Shown: positions 36,871-46,321, counted from the first letter of the stretch. The stretch is 64,000 nt of DNA from Xanthobacter sp. NM-59 (GCF_021401125.1 NZ_JACBFQ010000004.1:242150-306149); one strand, 5' to 3'. Numbers and translations: made by a program. Notes: generated from the sequence alone by a model not told the origin.

Positions 36871-39585
36871 ATGAATGCCCCCATCCTCAAGGCGGCTCTC
36901 AAGCCGCGCGGAAAAGACGAACGCAAGCTGTCGATGAAGGCGGTCCGTGAAGCCCAGAATGGGTTGGACGACACCTTCGAAAACGTCAAAGGCGACCGCA
37001 ACGGCCTGATTGCCCGAGATGCGATCGAACGGCTGGCAAAAGACGGCCCCAATGAGGTTGCGCAAGAGCGACGCCCGCCAGCGGTTGTTCAATTTTTTGG
37101 CGCTTTCAAGAATCCGTTCATTGCAGTGCTGCTGATCCTGGCTGGGATCAGCGCCGTAACGGACATCTGGCTTCCGCTTCAACATGGCGAGGATGCGGAT
37201 CCAACAAAAGTCACCATCATCATCGTGATGGTGCTTGCCAGCGCCTTGATGCGCTTCATTCAGGAGTACCGATCGAGCGCTGCGGCCGAAGCTCTGAAGG
37301 CGATGGTCCGCACGACGGCGACGGTTCTTCGTCGAGGATCGGCAACGTCAAATCCCGAAGCATTCGAAATCCCGATGCGAGAGATCGTCGCCGGCGACAT
37401 CGTGCGTCTTTCAGCAGGGGATATGATCCCGGCAGACGTGAGGCTGATCGAATCCCGCGATCTGTTTGTGAGCCAGGCAGTGCTCACCGGTGAGGCCATC
37501 CCCGTTGAGAAGTATGACACGCTCGGGTCTGTCGCCGAGAAGTCCGCGGCGAGCGTAGCGTCCAGCGAAATGAACGCGCTCGACATGCCCAACGTCTGCT
37601 TCATGGGCACCAACGTCGTGAGCGGCACGGCGACCGCGCTTGTCGTTGCCACGGGTGCTCGCACCTATTTCGGATCGTTAGCCAAGGCGATCGTCGGATC
37701 GCGCGCTCAAACGGCGTTCGATCGCGGCATCAACAGTGTGAGCTGGCTGCTCATCCGCTTCATGCTCGTCATGGTTCCTGTCGTCTTTGTCATCAACGGC
37801 CTGACCAAAGGCGACTGGGTGGAAGCGCTGTTGTTCGGCCTTGCCGTCGCCGTCGGACTTACCCCCGAAATGTTGCCGATGATCGTTTCCTCGAACCTCG
37901 CGAAGGGCGCCGTTGCGATGGCGCGGCGCAAAGTCGTCGTGAAGCGACTCAACGCCATTCAGAACTTCGGCGCGATGGATGTTCTCTGCACGGACAAGAC
38001 CGGCACGCTGACTCAGGACAAGATCATTCTGGAGCACCACGTCGACGTTACCGGGCAACCCAACGCTGACGTTCTCCGGTTGGGCTGGTTGAACAGCTAC
38101 CACCAGAGCGGCGTGAAGAACCTGATGGATCAGGCCGTCGTGCGATTCGCCGGGGCGGAGCCAGCCATCACGAACACGGTCGCGAGCTACCGAAAAGTCG
38201 ATGAACTTCCGTTCGACTTCGTGCGCCGCCGACTCTCAGTGGTCGTCGAGGGCGAGGACGGAGATCACTTGCTCATCTGCAAGGGCGCGGTTGAGGAGAT
38301 GCTGTCGATCTCTACGCACGTCAGAAGTGGCAAAGATCTGATCCGCCTTGGTGACGTTGAGCGCAAGAATCTGGCTGCGATAGCTCGGGCGTACAACGAG
38401 GACGGATTCCGTGTGCTGGTCGTCGCCACCCGAGGGTTTGTGGCGTCCGAGGCCAAGACGCATTATGCCATCGCGGACGAAGCCGATCTCACGATTCAGG
38501 GGTTCCTTACTTTTTTCGACCCGCCAAAGGAGACGGCGGGACCAGCAATCGCTGCGCTCGCGGAGCATGGCGTCAAGGTCAAGGTTCTTACGGGCGACAA
38601 TGCGGTCGTGAGTGCCAAGATCTGCCGTGAAGTAGGGCTTGAACCGGGCCAAGCCGTACTCGGGCGCGACATAGAAAAATTGGACGACACCGCGCTTCGC
38701 GTTTTGGTCGAGGAGCGGACGATCTTCGCGAAGCTCACTCCGCTCCAGAAGTCGCGTGTATTGCAGGCGCTTCAGGCGAACGGTCATACCGTCGGATTTC
38801 TCGGTGACGGCATCAATGACGCCCCGGCGCTGCGCGATGCCGATGTCGGCATTTCCGTCGATAGCGGCGCCGATATTGCGAAGGAGTCGGCCGATATCAT
38901 CCTGCTCGAGAAGAGCCTGATGGTTCTTGAGGAGGGTGTGCTGAAGGGGCGCGAAACCTTCGGCAACATCATGAAATACCTCAACATGACCGCCAGCTCC
39001 AACTTCGGAAACGTGTTTTCGGTGCTGGTGGCGAGCGCATTCATTCCGTTCCTGCCGATGCTGTCGATCCATTTACTCGTTCAAAACCTGATGTACGACA
39101 TTTCCCAATTGGCGCTGCCTTGGGATCACATGGACAAAGAGTTTCTCAGCAAACCGCGGAAGTGGGATGCCAAGAATGTCGGCCGTTTCATGATCTGGAT
39201 CGGGCCGACGTCCTCGATCTTCGACATCACGACGTTCGCTCTGATGTGGTTCGTCTTTGCCGCCAATAGCCCGGAGCATCAATCGCTCTTTCAGTCGGGC
39301 TGGTTCATCGAGGGCCTGCTTTCTCAAACGCTCGTGGTCCACATGCTGCGTACCCAGAAGATTCCCTTCGTCAACAGCACAGCGGCTTTGCCGGTCTTGC
39401 TGATGTCGAGCGTCATCTGCGTACTGGGGATCTATTTGCCGTTCTCTCCGCTGGGAGCAGCCATCGGATTGCAGCCCCTGCCTATCGCTTACTTCCCGTG
39501 GCTGGCCGGAACGCTGCTCTGCTACTGCCTCGTCGCTCAACTGATGAAGACCGTCTACATCCGCCGGTTCGGACAATGGTTCTGA
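36871..39585 (+). CDS. mgtA: Magnesium-transporting P-type ATPase
   Basis: 904 residues, standard for MgtA/MgtB. It has LTGEAIPVEK in the actuator domain, DKTGT with phosphorylated Asp375, LTGDN, and GDGINDAPALRDADVGISVDSG in the phosphorylation domain, and ten membrane helices including the C-terminal cation-ATPase domain. It imports Mg2+ under low magnesium or acid/phagosomal-like stress in known relatives. The ATG is preceded by GCAGGAG. It is part of a cargo block with an MgtC-family gene and a two-component system. The long 5' leader hairpin suggests leader-mediated control. Confidence 0.95.
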   Translation: MNAPILKAALKPRGKDERKLSMKAVREAQNGLDDTFENVKGDRNGLIARDAIERLAKDGPNEVAQERRPPAVVQFFGAFKNPFIAVLLILAGISAVTDIWLPLQHGEDADPTKVTIIIVMVLASALMRFIQEYRSSAAAEALKAMVRTTATVLRRGSATSNPEAFEIPMREIVAGDIVRLSAGDMIPADVRLIESRDLFVSQAVLTGEAIPVEKYDTLGSVAEKSAASVASSEMNALDMPNVCFMGTNVVSGTATALVVATGARTYFGSLAKAIVGSRAQTAFDRGINSVSWLLIRFMLVMVPVVFVINGLTKGDWVEALLFGLAVAVGLTPEMLPMIVSSNLAKGAVAMARRKVVVKRLNAIQNFGAMDVLCTDKTGTLTQDKIILEHHVDVTGQPNADVLRLGWLNSYHQSGVKNLMDQAVVRFAGAEPAITNTVASYRKVDELPFDFVRRRLSVVVEGEDGDHLLICKGAVEEMLSISTHVRSGKDLIRLGDVERKNLAAIARAYNEDGFRVLVVATRGFVASEAKTHYAIADEADLTIQGFLTFFDPPKETAGPAIAALAEHGVKVKVLTGDNAVVSAKICREVGLEPGQAVLGRDIEKLDDTALRVLVEERTIFAKLTPLQKSRVLQALQANGHTVGFLGDGINDAPALRDADVGISVDSGADIAKESADIILLEKSLMVLEEGVLKGRETFGNIMKYLNMTASSNFGNVFSVLVASAFIPFLPMLSIHLLVQNLMYDISQLALPWDHMDKEFLSKPRKWDAKNVGRFMIWIGPTSSIFDITTFALMWFVFAANSPEHQSLFQSGWFIEGLLSQTLVVHMLRTQKIPFVNSTAALPVLLMSSVICVLGIYLPFSPLGAAIGLQPLPIAYFPWLAGTLLCYCLVAQLMKTVYIRRFGQWF

Positions 39586-40146
39586 CGGCCAAGCGCATGA
39601 GAGGTCCTGATCATGTCCACATCACCGTTGATCCTGAGATTTGCGCCGCCGCAGGCTGGAGACTGCCCCCGACAAGGGCCGCCACCGCCGAGGCGACAAG
39701 CGCCGCGTCCGCCCCACAATCGCGAGCCGGGCGATGCCAGGTCGTCGCTTCGGAATCGGTTGGACAGACGTTTGTGTTGGGCTTTGGCGGTCTTGGCGAT
39801 GTTCGTGACGCATGCGGCCGTTCACCTTGCTCGTCGCCGTCTGCTGGACGGTTCCAAGCTCAGATTCCTGCTGCGTTGCAGCGCACGGTTGAACAGAGCG
39901 GCGATATCGCGAATGCGGCGTTGCCGCTGGTGAGCCACACAAGCGCAAAACGACCGCTTGCATGGAAACAAAGCACGAGGCCCGGACCTGAACCGGACTT
40001 CGATCAGCAAGGAGCTTCAAATGGACGACCCATCTAGCCGCGGCGCGACCAACAACTCACGCCGTTTGAATTCACGAGAAAACTAGGAGGGCAGCTCGCG
40101 GCTATTGGCGCCGGGCGCTCTCGCAACCCGACGCCAGGAGTAGCCC
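39586..40146 (+). other. Mostly non-coding region between mgtA and the porin gene
   Basis: 561 bases. One small frame with a ribosome site (39613-39933) is listed separately with low confidence. Otherwise nothing is seen apart from the AGGAG site of the porin gene. Confidence 0.4.
39613..39933 (+). CDS. Possible small membrane protein after mgtA
   Basis: 106 residues, with GAGAGG seven bases before the ATG and 27 bases after the mgtA stop. One hydrophobic helix (LCWALAVLAMFVTHAAVHLA, about 54-73) follows a Pro/Arg-rich segment. The composition is Arg-rich, as in chance frames of GC-rich DNA, so it may not be real. Small membrane proteins that tune MgtA exist in other bacteria, but nothing here shows homology. 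Confidence 0.3.
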   Translation: MSTSPLILRFAPPQAGDCPRQGPPPPRRQAPRPPHNREPGDARSSLRNRLDRRLCWALAVLAMFVTHAAVHLARRRLLDGSKLRFLLRCSARLNRAAISRMRRCRW

Positions 40147-42306
40147 ATGACTTATTTTACGACCCACGGACTTCCCAATTTCACTATCACCACCGGACTG
40201 AAGATTTTCAGGCGTCGTCGGGTTCTTTTTTGCCGACTGATGGTGATCGCTTTCTACTTGCTGGCGCTCGGTCTTGTAGCGGTTCTTCAGGTAACCAAAG
40301 CGCACGCGCAAGAACTTCAAACGACTCCCGGCCATCCGGATGCGGCACGGCTCAACACTAGTGGACCGCAACCCATCCTGGCGATGCCAACGAAGGCACC
40401 GGGGGCCTCGCGTGACAATAAGATGGAATCGGGCGGGCCCGACTGGTCGGGCGTCTACTTTGGCGGACACACCGGTTTCGGGGCTGGCAGCCTTGGCCCG
40501 GGAACGAACCCGGTCTTGAATCAGTCCGTTGGCCTGCCGCCTACGGTGACAGGAATGATCGGCGGCTTTCAGGGAGGCTACAACTTTCAGGCCAGCGATC
40601 GTTGGGTGCTCGGCGCGGAAGCCGATGTCACTTTTGTGAGCCCGCCCGATGAGACGCGACGGATACCGGCTCCCTTCAACACATCCCTGGATGTCGTGGG
40701 GACGGTGCGTGGCAGGATCGGCTATGCTTTTGGCCCATTCCTCCCCTATGCAACGGGAGGCCTCGCTTGGGCACGAACGAACGTCGACATCAATGGCGAT
40801 GACGGCAGCGTTTTGTCAAAACTGGGGCGCTGGCACGCTGGGTGGACGGCAGGCGCAGGTGTCGAAATGGCCTTGGGCGGACCATGGACGGCACGCGTCC
40901 AGTACGACTACCTCGATCTGGCTTCCTCGACCTATCGACTCGATGGTGCCGGACTGCGCGATGTGTCCGTCCACCCCCGAACCCAGAGGTTCACGCTTGG
41001 CCTGAACTACCGACTGGGCGATGTGACCTCGACACTCCCAAGACCACCGGCAACTGTCGAAATGTCGCCGGACTGGAATATTCATGGCCAGACCACATTC
41101 ATCGCCCAAGGCTATCCCGCGATTCGTTCCCCCTACGCTTCCAGCGCCAGCCTGCCCGGTGGTGGGCAAATTCGTGAGACGTGGACCGCGGACGCATTTC
41201 TTGGCGTGCGGCTTTGGGACGGTGGTGCGTTCTATTTCAATCCCGAGCTAGCCCAAGGCTTCGGGCTGAACGGGACGCTCGGACTCGCAGGCTTTCCAAA
41301 TGGAGAAGCGCAAAAAGGCGGCGCGGAATTTCCGAAATTTCGGCCACAGCGCTACTATCTTCAGCAGACATTCGGTCTTGGTGGCGAGCAGGAGGATGTC
41401 GCAGACGGCCCCCTGCAACTGGCGGGGCGACGCGACATCGATCGCGTCACTGTCACGGTTGGTCGTTTCGCGGTTGGCGATTTCTTCGACGCGAATGCCT
41501 ATGCCAAGGATCCGCGCGCGGATTTCATGAATTGGGCCATCTGGTCGTCGGGGGCCTATGACTTCCCCGCCGACCTTCCCGGTATGACGCGCGGTGCGGT
41601 CATCGAGCTGAACCGTAAGGATTGGGCTGTGCGAGCCGGGGCCTTCCAAGTGCCCAGGGAGCCGAACAGTGATGTTTTGGTCTTCAATGGGGGCGGCGGT
41701 GGCGCCGTCGAGTTCGAGGAACGGCACAGCCTGTTCGGGCAGCCGGGTAAGGTTCGGATCGGCGCTTTCATCAACCGTGGTTACACCGGCGCGTATCGCG
41801 ACGCTATCAACCTCGCGCAAGCGAGCCCTCAAACAGATATCAACGATGCGATGACGGCCCTGCGTCGCAATCAGAATAAGTATGGCTTTTATGGAAATAT
41901 CGAACAGGCTTTAACAGCTGACCTCGGGCTTTTCGCCCGTGCAAGCTGGAACGACGGCCGCACCGAAATCCTCTCCTTCACGGACATCGACCGCAGCATT
42001 TCCGGTGGTTTCTCCCTAAAGGGTTCTGCATGGGGACGACCCACGGACACGATCGGGGTCGGTGCTGCGGTCAACGGCCTCTCAAGTGCACATCGTAACT
42101 TCCTCGCCGCCGGAGGCACGGGGTTGCTGATCGGTGATGGGCGACTGCGCTACGGCCACGAGTCGATCGTCGAGGCGTATTACGCCTTGCGGGTCAACGG
42201 CTGGAGCACCGTCACCTTCGACTATCAGTTTGTTGCAAACCCCGCCTACAACGCCGACCGCGGACCAGCCTCGATTCTGTCGCTTCGCGCCCACGCCGAA
42301 TTCTGA
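40147..42306 (+). CDS. Two-barrel porin: Omp25-like domain fused to OprB-like carbohydrate porin
   Basis: 719 residues. A long signal region (FYLLALGLVAVLQVTKAHAQ) is followed at about 95-300 by an eight-stranded outer-membrane barrel of the Omp25/RopB type: WSGVYFGGHTGFGAGS, FQGGYNFQASDRWVLGAEADV, YATGGLAWARTNV and RVQYDYLDL. From about 310 to the C-terminal Phe lies an OprB-family porin: FFDANAYAKDPRADFMNWAIW, NADRGPASILSLRAHAEF. It should sit in the outer membrane. Substrate is unknown. The gene follows mgtA and precedes an MgtC-like gene, so cation or stress-related uptake is possible. AGGAG lies eight bases before the ATG. Confidence 0.85.
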   Translation: MTYFTTHGLPNFTITTGLKIFRRRRVLFCRLMVIAFYLLALGLVAVLQVTKAHAQELQTTPGHPDAARLNTSGPQPILAMPTKAPGASRDNKMESGGPDWSGVYFGGHTGFGAGSLGPGTNPVLNQSVGLPPTVTGMIGGFQGGYNFQASDRWVLGAEADVTFVSPPDETRRIPAPFNTSLDVVGTVRGRIGYAFGPFLPYATGGLAWARTNVDINGDDGSVLSKLGRWHAGWTAGAGVEMALGGPWTARVQYDYLDLASSTYRLDGAGLRDVSVHPRTQRFTLGLNYRLGDVTSTLPRPPATVEMSPDWNIHGQTTFIAQGYPAIRSPYASSASLPGGGQIRETWTADAFLGVRLWDGGAFYFNPELAQGFGLNGTLGLAGFPNGEAQKGGAEFPKFRPQRYYLQQTFGLGGEQEDVADGPLQLAGRRDIDRVTVTVGRFAVGDFFDANAYAKDPRADFMNWAIWSSGAYDFPADLPGMTRGAVIELNRKDWAVRAGAFQVPREPNSDVLVFNGGGGGAVEFEERHSLFGQPGKVRIGAFINRGYTGAYRDAINLAQASPQTDINDAMTALRRNQNKYGFYGNIEQALTADLGLFARASWNDGRTEILSFTDIDRSISGGFSLKGSAWGRPTDTIGVGAAVNGLSSAHRNFLAAGGTGLLIGDGRLRYGHESIVEAYYALRVNGWSTVTFDYQFVANPAYNADRGPASILSLRAHAEF

Positions 42307-42393
42307 CAGCGAGTGGAGTGGCAATTCCAGCAATAGCGCGGGCTTGCGCGTCGGGAGGACGCGACCGACACAACGAGATGGGAACACATTCAG

Positions 42394-43092
42394 ATGGATT
42401 GGCAAAGCCTTGGCCACACCGCACTCACGCTCGGGGGCGCATTCCTTCTTGGCGGCTTGATCGGCTTCGAGCGGCAATGGCGCCAGCGCCTGGCCGGGCT
42501 ACGAACCAATACCCTCGTCGCGCTCGGCGCGGCCATCTTCGTCCTCTTTGCCGGGCTGTTCCCCGGCGACGCGAGCCCGACGCGCGTTGCGGCCCAGATT
42601 GTTTCCGGCATCGGCTTTATGGGCGCCGGCATCATCTTCAAGGAAGGGTTGAATGTGCGCGGGCTCAACACCGCCGCGACGCTGTGGTGCTCCGCCGCGA
42701 TCGGCGCGCTGTGTGGGGCCGGATTTTTCTTTCATGCATTGATTGCGACGACGTTCGTCATCGCCGTCAACGGAGTTCTGCGCCCGCTCGTTCGCCTCGT
42801 TGAGCGCCAGTCATTCGCCGCAAGCCCGTTGGACAGCGCATATGCGATCAGCATCATCTGCCATGGAGAGGCTGAGGCGCATGTTCGGGCGCTTCTCCTT
42901 CGCGATCTCGCCGGTGCGCTGCACATCCGCGACCTCGAAAGCACGAATATCGAGGACACAAACCGAGTCCAGGTGAGCGCGACAGTGCGAGCCGACACTC
43001 GGCAGGATCGCCTTTTGGAACAGATTATCGGTCGTCTCAGTCTGGAGCCGCTGGTAACATCTGCTCGGTGGCGGTTCGAGCCAGGCGAGTGA
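42394..43092 (+). CDS. MgtC/SapB family protein
   Basis: 232 residues. Four to five membrane helices contain the MgtC core: ALTLGGAFLLGGLIGFERQW, NTLVALGAAIFVLFAGLF, and VSGIGFMGAGIIFKEGLNVRGLNTAATLWCSAAIGALCGAG. The C-terminal 90 residues form a soluble ACT-like domain, as in the long MgtC forms. MgtC proteins are induced by low Mg2+ and help survival under magnesium limitation or acid. Co-occurrence with mgtA in the same block supports a magnesium-stress role. Confidence 0.92.
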   Translation: MDWQSLGHTALTLGGAFLLGGLIGFERQWRQRLAGLRTNTLVALGAAIFVLFAGLFPGDASPTRVAAQIVSGIGFMGAGIIFKEGLNVRGLNTAATLWCSAAIGALCGAGFFFHALIATTFVIAVNGVLRPLVRLVERQSFAASPLDSAYAISIICHGEAEAHVRALLLRDLAGALHIRDLESTNIEDTNRVQVSATVRADTRQDRLLEQIIGRLSLEPLVTSARWRFEPGE

Positions 43093-43182
43093 CCGAGAAG
43101 CAATAGTTATCTAGGTACACGGCGGAGTAGATTCTTCAGGGAAGAATATTGAAAGTAGGTAAGTTGATCGAGAAGGTGAACA

Positions 43183-44247
43183 ATGCTCAAGATCGCTAAT
43201 GATATACGTCCCGGATCGGCGCTAACGTTGATCGCGATGGGCGTTGCGATGGCCGGCATTTTCATCGCCGATACGGTCACGGACTACGCCATCGCAGCGG
43301 CCGTATTCTACACAGCGGTCATTCTCGTTGCGACACGCATCTTGTCTGGTACGGCTGTAGTGGCCCTCGCTTGCATTTGTGTCGCGCTGACCCTGATCAG
43401 TTTTTTCTTGACCCACTCCGGTGCGTATGAGGTCGGCATCGTCAATACCGGGATTAGTATCGTTGCCATCGGCGTTACAACCTATCTCAGTTTAAGGATG
43501 GTGGCTGCGAAGGCCGAGGCGCTGGAGGCGCGCGATCGGCTTTTGCGAATTGCGCGGGTCACGACGCTCGGTCAACTGTCGGCGTCGATCGCGCACGAAG
43601 TCAACCAGCCCCTGGCTGCCGTCGTCGCCAGCGGCGGCGCGTGCACCCGATGGCTTGCCCAGGAGCCGCCAAATCTCGACAAGGCCCGCCTCGCGCTCGA
43701 CCGCATCGTCAGCGATGCCAACCGGGCAAGCCAGGTCATCGCGCGCATTCGCGCCCTTTCGAAGGGCGAGGCGCCGTGCCGACAACCATTCGACCTCAGG
43801 GAAGCTGTCATGGAAATCGCGACCTTGTCGCGCGGCGAGATCGAGCGTGGCGGCGTCGCCTTGCAACTGGACCTGCATGACGGCCTACCTCGTGTTTTTG
43901 CCGATCGGGTCCAGATCCAGCAGGTCATCAGCAATCTCGTCCTCAATGCGACCGAGGCGATGTCGGACCGCGCATTGCCCGAGCGTCGTCTGCGAATTGC
44001 CGCCTCGCAGGATGGACGGGATGCGATCGTTCTCGCGGTGGCCGATTCCGGCACCGGTCTGGCGCCGGGAGCTCGTGAGCACCTCTTTGACGCCTTCTGG
44101 ACGACGAAAGAGGGAGGCATGGGTCTTGGCCTTACCATCAGTCAGACGATCGTTGAAGCGAATGGCGGACAGATTTCCGCGGCTCCAGTCCCTGGAGGGG
44201 GGACCGTATTTGAGGTGCGCCTGCCGCGCCACATGGAGGCAGCCTGA
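43183..44247 (+). CDS. Sensor histidine kinase
   Basis: 354 residues. Four membrane helices lie in residues 12-105 with no sizeable periplasmic loop, so the signal is probably sensed in or at the membrane. HisKA has His138 in ASIAHEVNQPL, the FixL/DctB-type H box. HATPase_c has VISNLVLNATEAM (N box), VADSGTGLAP (G1) and GMGLGLTISQTIVEANGG (G2). It phosphorylates the response regulator encoded directly after it; the TGA stop overlaps that gene's ATG by one base. The inducing signal is unknown. Confidence 0.93.
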   Translation: MLKIANDIRPGSALTLIAMGVAMAGIFIADTVTDYAIAAAVFYTAVILVATRILSGTAVVALACICVALTLISFFLTHSGAYEVGIVNTGISIVAIGVTTYLSLRMVAAKAEALEARDRLLRIARVTTLGQLSASIAHEVNQPLAAVVASGGACTRWLAQEPPNLDKARLALDRIVSDANRASQVIARIRALSKGEAPCRQPFDLREAVMEIATLSRGEIERGGVALQLDLHDGLPRVFADRVQIQQVISNLVLNATEAMSDRALPERRLRIAASQDGRDAIVLAVADSGTGLAPGAREHLFDAFWTTKEGGMGLGLTISQTIVEANGGQISAAPVPGGGTVFEVRLPRHMEAA

Positions 44248-44879
44248 TGAAAAACGAACCGACGGCGGATTCGCGGCCGCAGCCCATCGTCTATGTCATC
44301 GATGACGATCGGTCCGTTCGCGCCGCGCTCGAAGATTTGCTCGCATCCGTTGGGCTACAGGTGCGCTCGTATAGCTCGGTTGCCGAATTTCTGGAAAGCT
44401 CCATGCCGGACGCGCCCGGCTGCCTGCTGCTCGATGTGAGAATGCCCGGACAAAGCGGGACCGATTTTCATCGGCAAATGCCTGAATACGGCATTCATCT
44501 GCCGACGATATTCATCACGGGGCATGGGGACATCACGATGGGCGTGAACGCCATCAAGAATGGCGCCTTCGAGTTCTTGACCAAGCCGTTTCGCGACCAA
44601 GACCTGCTGGATGCTATCCAACAAGCGATCGAAAAAGACCGGCGAAGGCGCGAGAGCGAAGCGCGTTCGCTGGATTTGAAAGCGCGTTGGGAGACATTGA
44701 CGCCCGGCGAACGAGACGTTTTCAAGCTCGTTGTAAAGGGCCTCCTCAATAAACAAATCGCCGCCGACCTGAATGTTAGCGAGATCACGGTGAAGGTTCG
44801 CCGTAGCCATCTCATGCAGAAGATGCAGGCCAAGACGATTATTGACCTTGTTAGAATGTCGGACAGTTTGAGCGTTTGA
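44247..44879 (+). CDS. FixJ-type response regulator
   Basis: 210 residues. The receiver domain has the acidic pocket VIDDD (18-21), phospho-acceptor Asp63 (LLLDVRMPG), Thr in FITGHGD and Lys in FLTKPF. A LuxR/FixJ-type helix-turn-helix (LTPGERDVFKLVVKGLLNKQIAADLNVSEITVK) spans about 145-205. It is the cognate regulator of the overlapping kinase. Candidate targets are promoters with the GTATATCG double motif found upstream of lysR and near 36,031, but this is an inference. Confidence 0.93.
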   Translation: MKNEPTADSRPQPIVYVIDDDRSVRAALEDLLASVGLQVRSYSSVAEFLESSMPDAPGCLLLDVRMPGQSGTDFHRQMPEYGIHLPTIFITGHGDITMGVNAIKNGAFEFLTKPFRDQDLLDAIQQAIEKDRRRRESEARSLDLKARWETLTPGERDVFKLVVKGLLNKQIAADLNVSEITVKVRRSHLMQKMQAKTIIDLVRMSDSLSV

Positions 44880-45189
44880 ATCCCGACTGAGAGGAGAGCC
44901 CCTGCACCGCGAACTGGTGCGCGATCTGCGCGGGCATGCCAACCCACCCTTTCAGAACACGGTATATTTCGAAGATATGTTGGTATATCGAAGCTATATA
45001 AGATCATCGGCCCATGAGCGTCTGTATCCGTCTATTCTAGGGTGAGAATCGGGAGGTCTTGCCTTAGCTGCGGTCGGGGCGCGATGGTCGTGGTAGATGG
45101 TGCTTACAGAGCGATGCTCGCAACGAGCGGACGATGGACCGCCGCGAGGCCAGGAATCATTTCGAATAGATCTCGGTCGCAATTGACCG
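44880..45189. other. Promoter region of the LysR gene
   Basis: 310 bases with no gene. It contains the second copy of the GTATATCG double motif (44961-44990) in an AT-rich patch, followed by GC-rich DNA up to the LysR start. Confidence 0.45.
44961..44990 (+). promoter_or_regulatory. Copy 2 of the 30-base AT-rich direct-repeat motif
   Basis: GGTATATTTCG ... AT-GT ... GTATATCG with the same 22-base offset between the half-sites as copy 1 at 36031-36060. It lies 82 bases after the response-regulator stop and 200 bases before lysR. Confidence 0.5.
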
Positions 45190-46149
45190 ATGCTTGAATT
45201 CCGCCAGATCCGGTATTTTCTTGCGGCGGCCGAATATGGCAGCTTCCGAAAGGCGGCCTCGGCCTTGGGAATACAGGAATCGGCGATCAGCCGTCGCGTT
45301 CGCGATCTCGAAGACGAACTCGGCGCTTCCCTATTTCAGAGGCACAACGGCGGCGTCTGCCTGACTTTGGCAGGACAGCAGTTTGTGCGTCGAGCACGCA
45401 AAGCACTTCAACAGATCGACTGCGGCGCGAAGGATGTGGCCGCCATAGGTCGCTCCGAGCGGGGGCATATTAAGGTCGGCATCTTTTCGTCGCTCGCGTC
45501 TGGATTCCTGTCCGATCTGCTGGGAGCCTACGGCAAGGAGCATGCAAGTGTACGGGTCGAATTTTTTGACGGCGATCCTGCGGATCACGTTGCCTCGATC
45601 CGGCGACTTCAACTCGATGTGGCTTTTATTACGGGAACCACACGGTGGTCGGACTGTGAAACAGAGCAACTTTGGTCCGAGCGAGTATTCGCCGTACTTC
45701 CCAGCGATCATCCTCTCTCTGAGAAATCGGAGCTTGGCTGGCGTGATCTTGTGGACGAGAGATTCATTGTAAGTGACGTTGCCCCTGGATCGGAAATTCA
45801 CGACTATTTGGTTCAACGCCTCGCCGATCTTGGGCGTCACCCCGAAATCGATACCCAATACGTCGGGAGGGACAATCTCCTGTCGCTTGTGGCGATCGGC
45901 CAAGGCGTCACGGTCATGAGCGAGGCCGGGACGGCGGCTCAGTTTCCGGGAACTGCCTATCGGCAGCTTGCCGGCGAGGTTCTGCCGTTCTGCGCGGTGT
46001 GGTCGCCGCGGAATGATAACCCGGCCTGGCGCCGCCTCCTCAGTCTTGCGCGTTCAATGTCGCGCTCGGCTGCCGCCACAATCATGCAGACGGTTTCGGC
46101 AGTTCTTTTGACTTCCTCGCTTTCGCAAATCCCCGATCCGTGGCTATGA
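45190..46149 (+). CDS. LysR family transcriptional regulator
   Basis: 319 residues. The winged helix-turn-helix is at 1-60 (LEFRQIRYFLAAAEYGSFRKAASALGIQESAISRRVRDLEDELG), followed by a linker helix and a periplasmic-binding-like effector domain from about 90 (HIKVGIFSSLASGFLSDLLG). The effector is unknown. The final 23 codons overlap the opposite-strand DUF2274 gene and look unlike a LysR C-terminus (MQTVSAVLLTSSLSQIPDPWL), so the gene end may have been replaced at the junction with the conjugation block. Confidence 0.9.
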   Translation: MLEFRQIRYFLAAAEYGSFRKAASALGIQESAISRRVRDLEDELGASLFQRHNGGVCLTLAGQQFVRRARKALQQIDCGAKDVAAIGRSERGHIKVGIFSSLASGFLSDLLGAYGKEHASVRVEFFDGDPADHVASIRRLQLDVAFITGTTRWSDCETEQLWSERVFAVLPSDHPLSEKSELGWRDLVDERFIVSDVAPGSEIHDYLVQRLADLGRHPEIDTQYVGRDNLLSLVAIGQGVTVMSEAGTAAQFPGTAYRQLAGEVLPFCAVWSPRNDNPAWRRLLSLARSMSRSAAATIMQTVSAVLLTSSLSQIPDPWL

Positions 46150-46321
46150 ACCGCTCCAGCATCGGAGCGATGAGGCGAACGGGATCGGCCGGCGGTTGCC
46201 TCGCTTCGCGGCCGAGAATTTCTGCGTAGGCCGTTAGGTCGCGATGCAGGCTTGCCGGTAACTCCACCGTGACCTTCACCGGTTTGTCGTCGACGATCGG
46301 CCCCAATTTCAGCTTGGCCAT
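46082..46321 (-). CDS. DUF2274 domain protein
   Basis: 79 residues from the ATG at 46321 (MAKLKLGPIVDDKPVKVTVELPASLHRDLTAYAE). It is a short ribbon-helix-helix-like family that regularly follows trbI in this type of conjugative element. It starts one base after the trbI stop and is the last gene of the trb operon. The role is unknown; a DNA-binding regulator is plausible. It overlaps the LysR gene end on the other strand by 68 bases. Confidence 0.85.
   Translation of the reverse strand: MAKLKLGPIVDDKPVKVTVELPASLHRDLTAYAEILGREARQPPADPVRLIAPMLERFIATDRGFAKARKSKELPKPSA

Noticed and set aside
39498..40037. Frame starting inside mgtA and running into the following gap
   Set aside because: It begins in another frame of mgtA and has no domain character.
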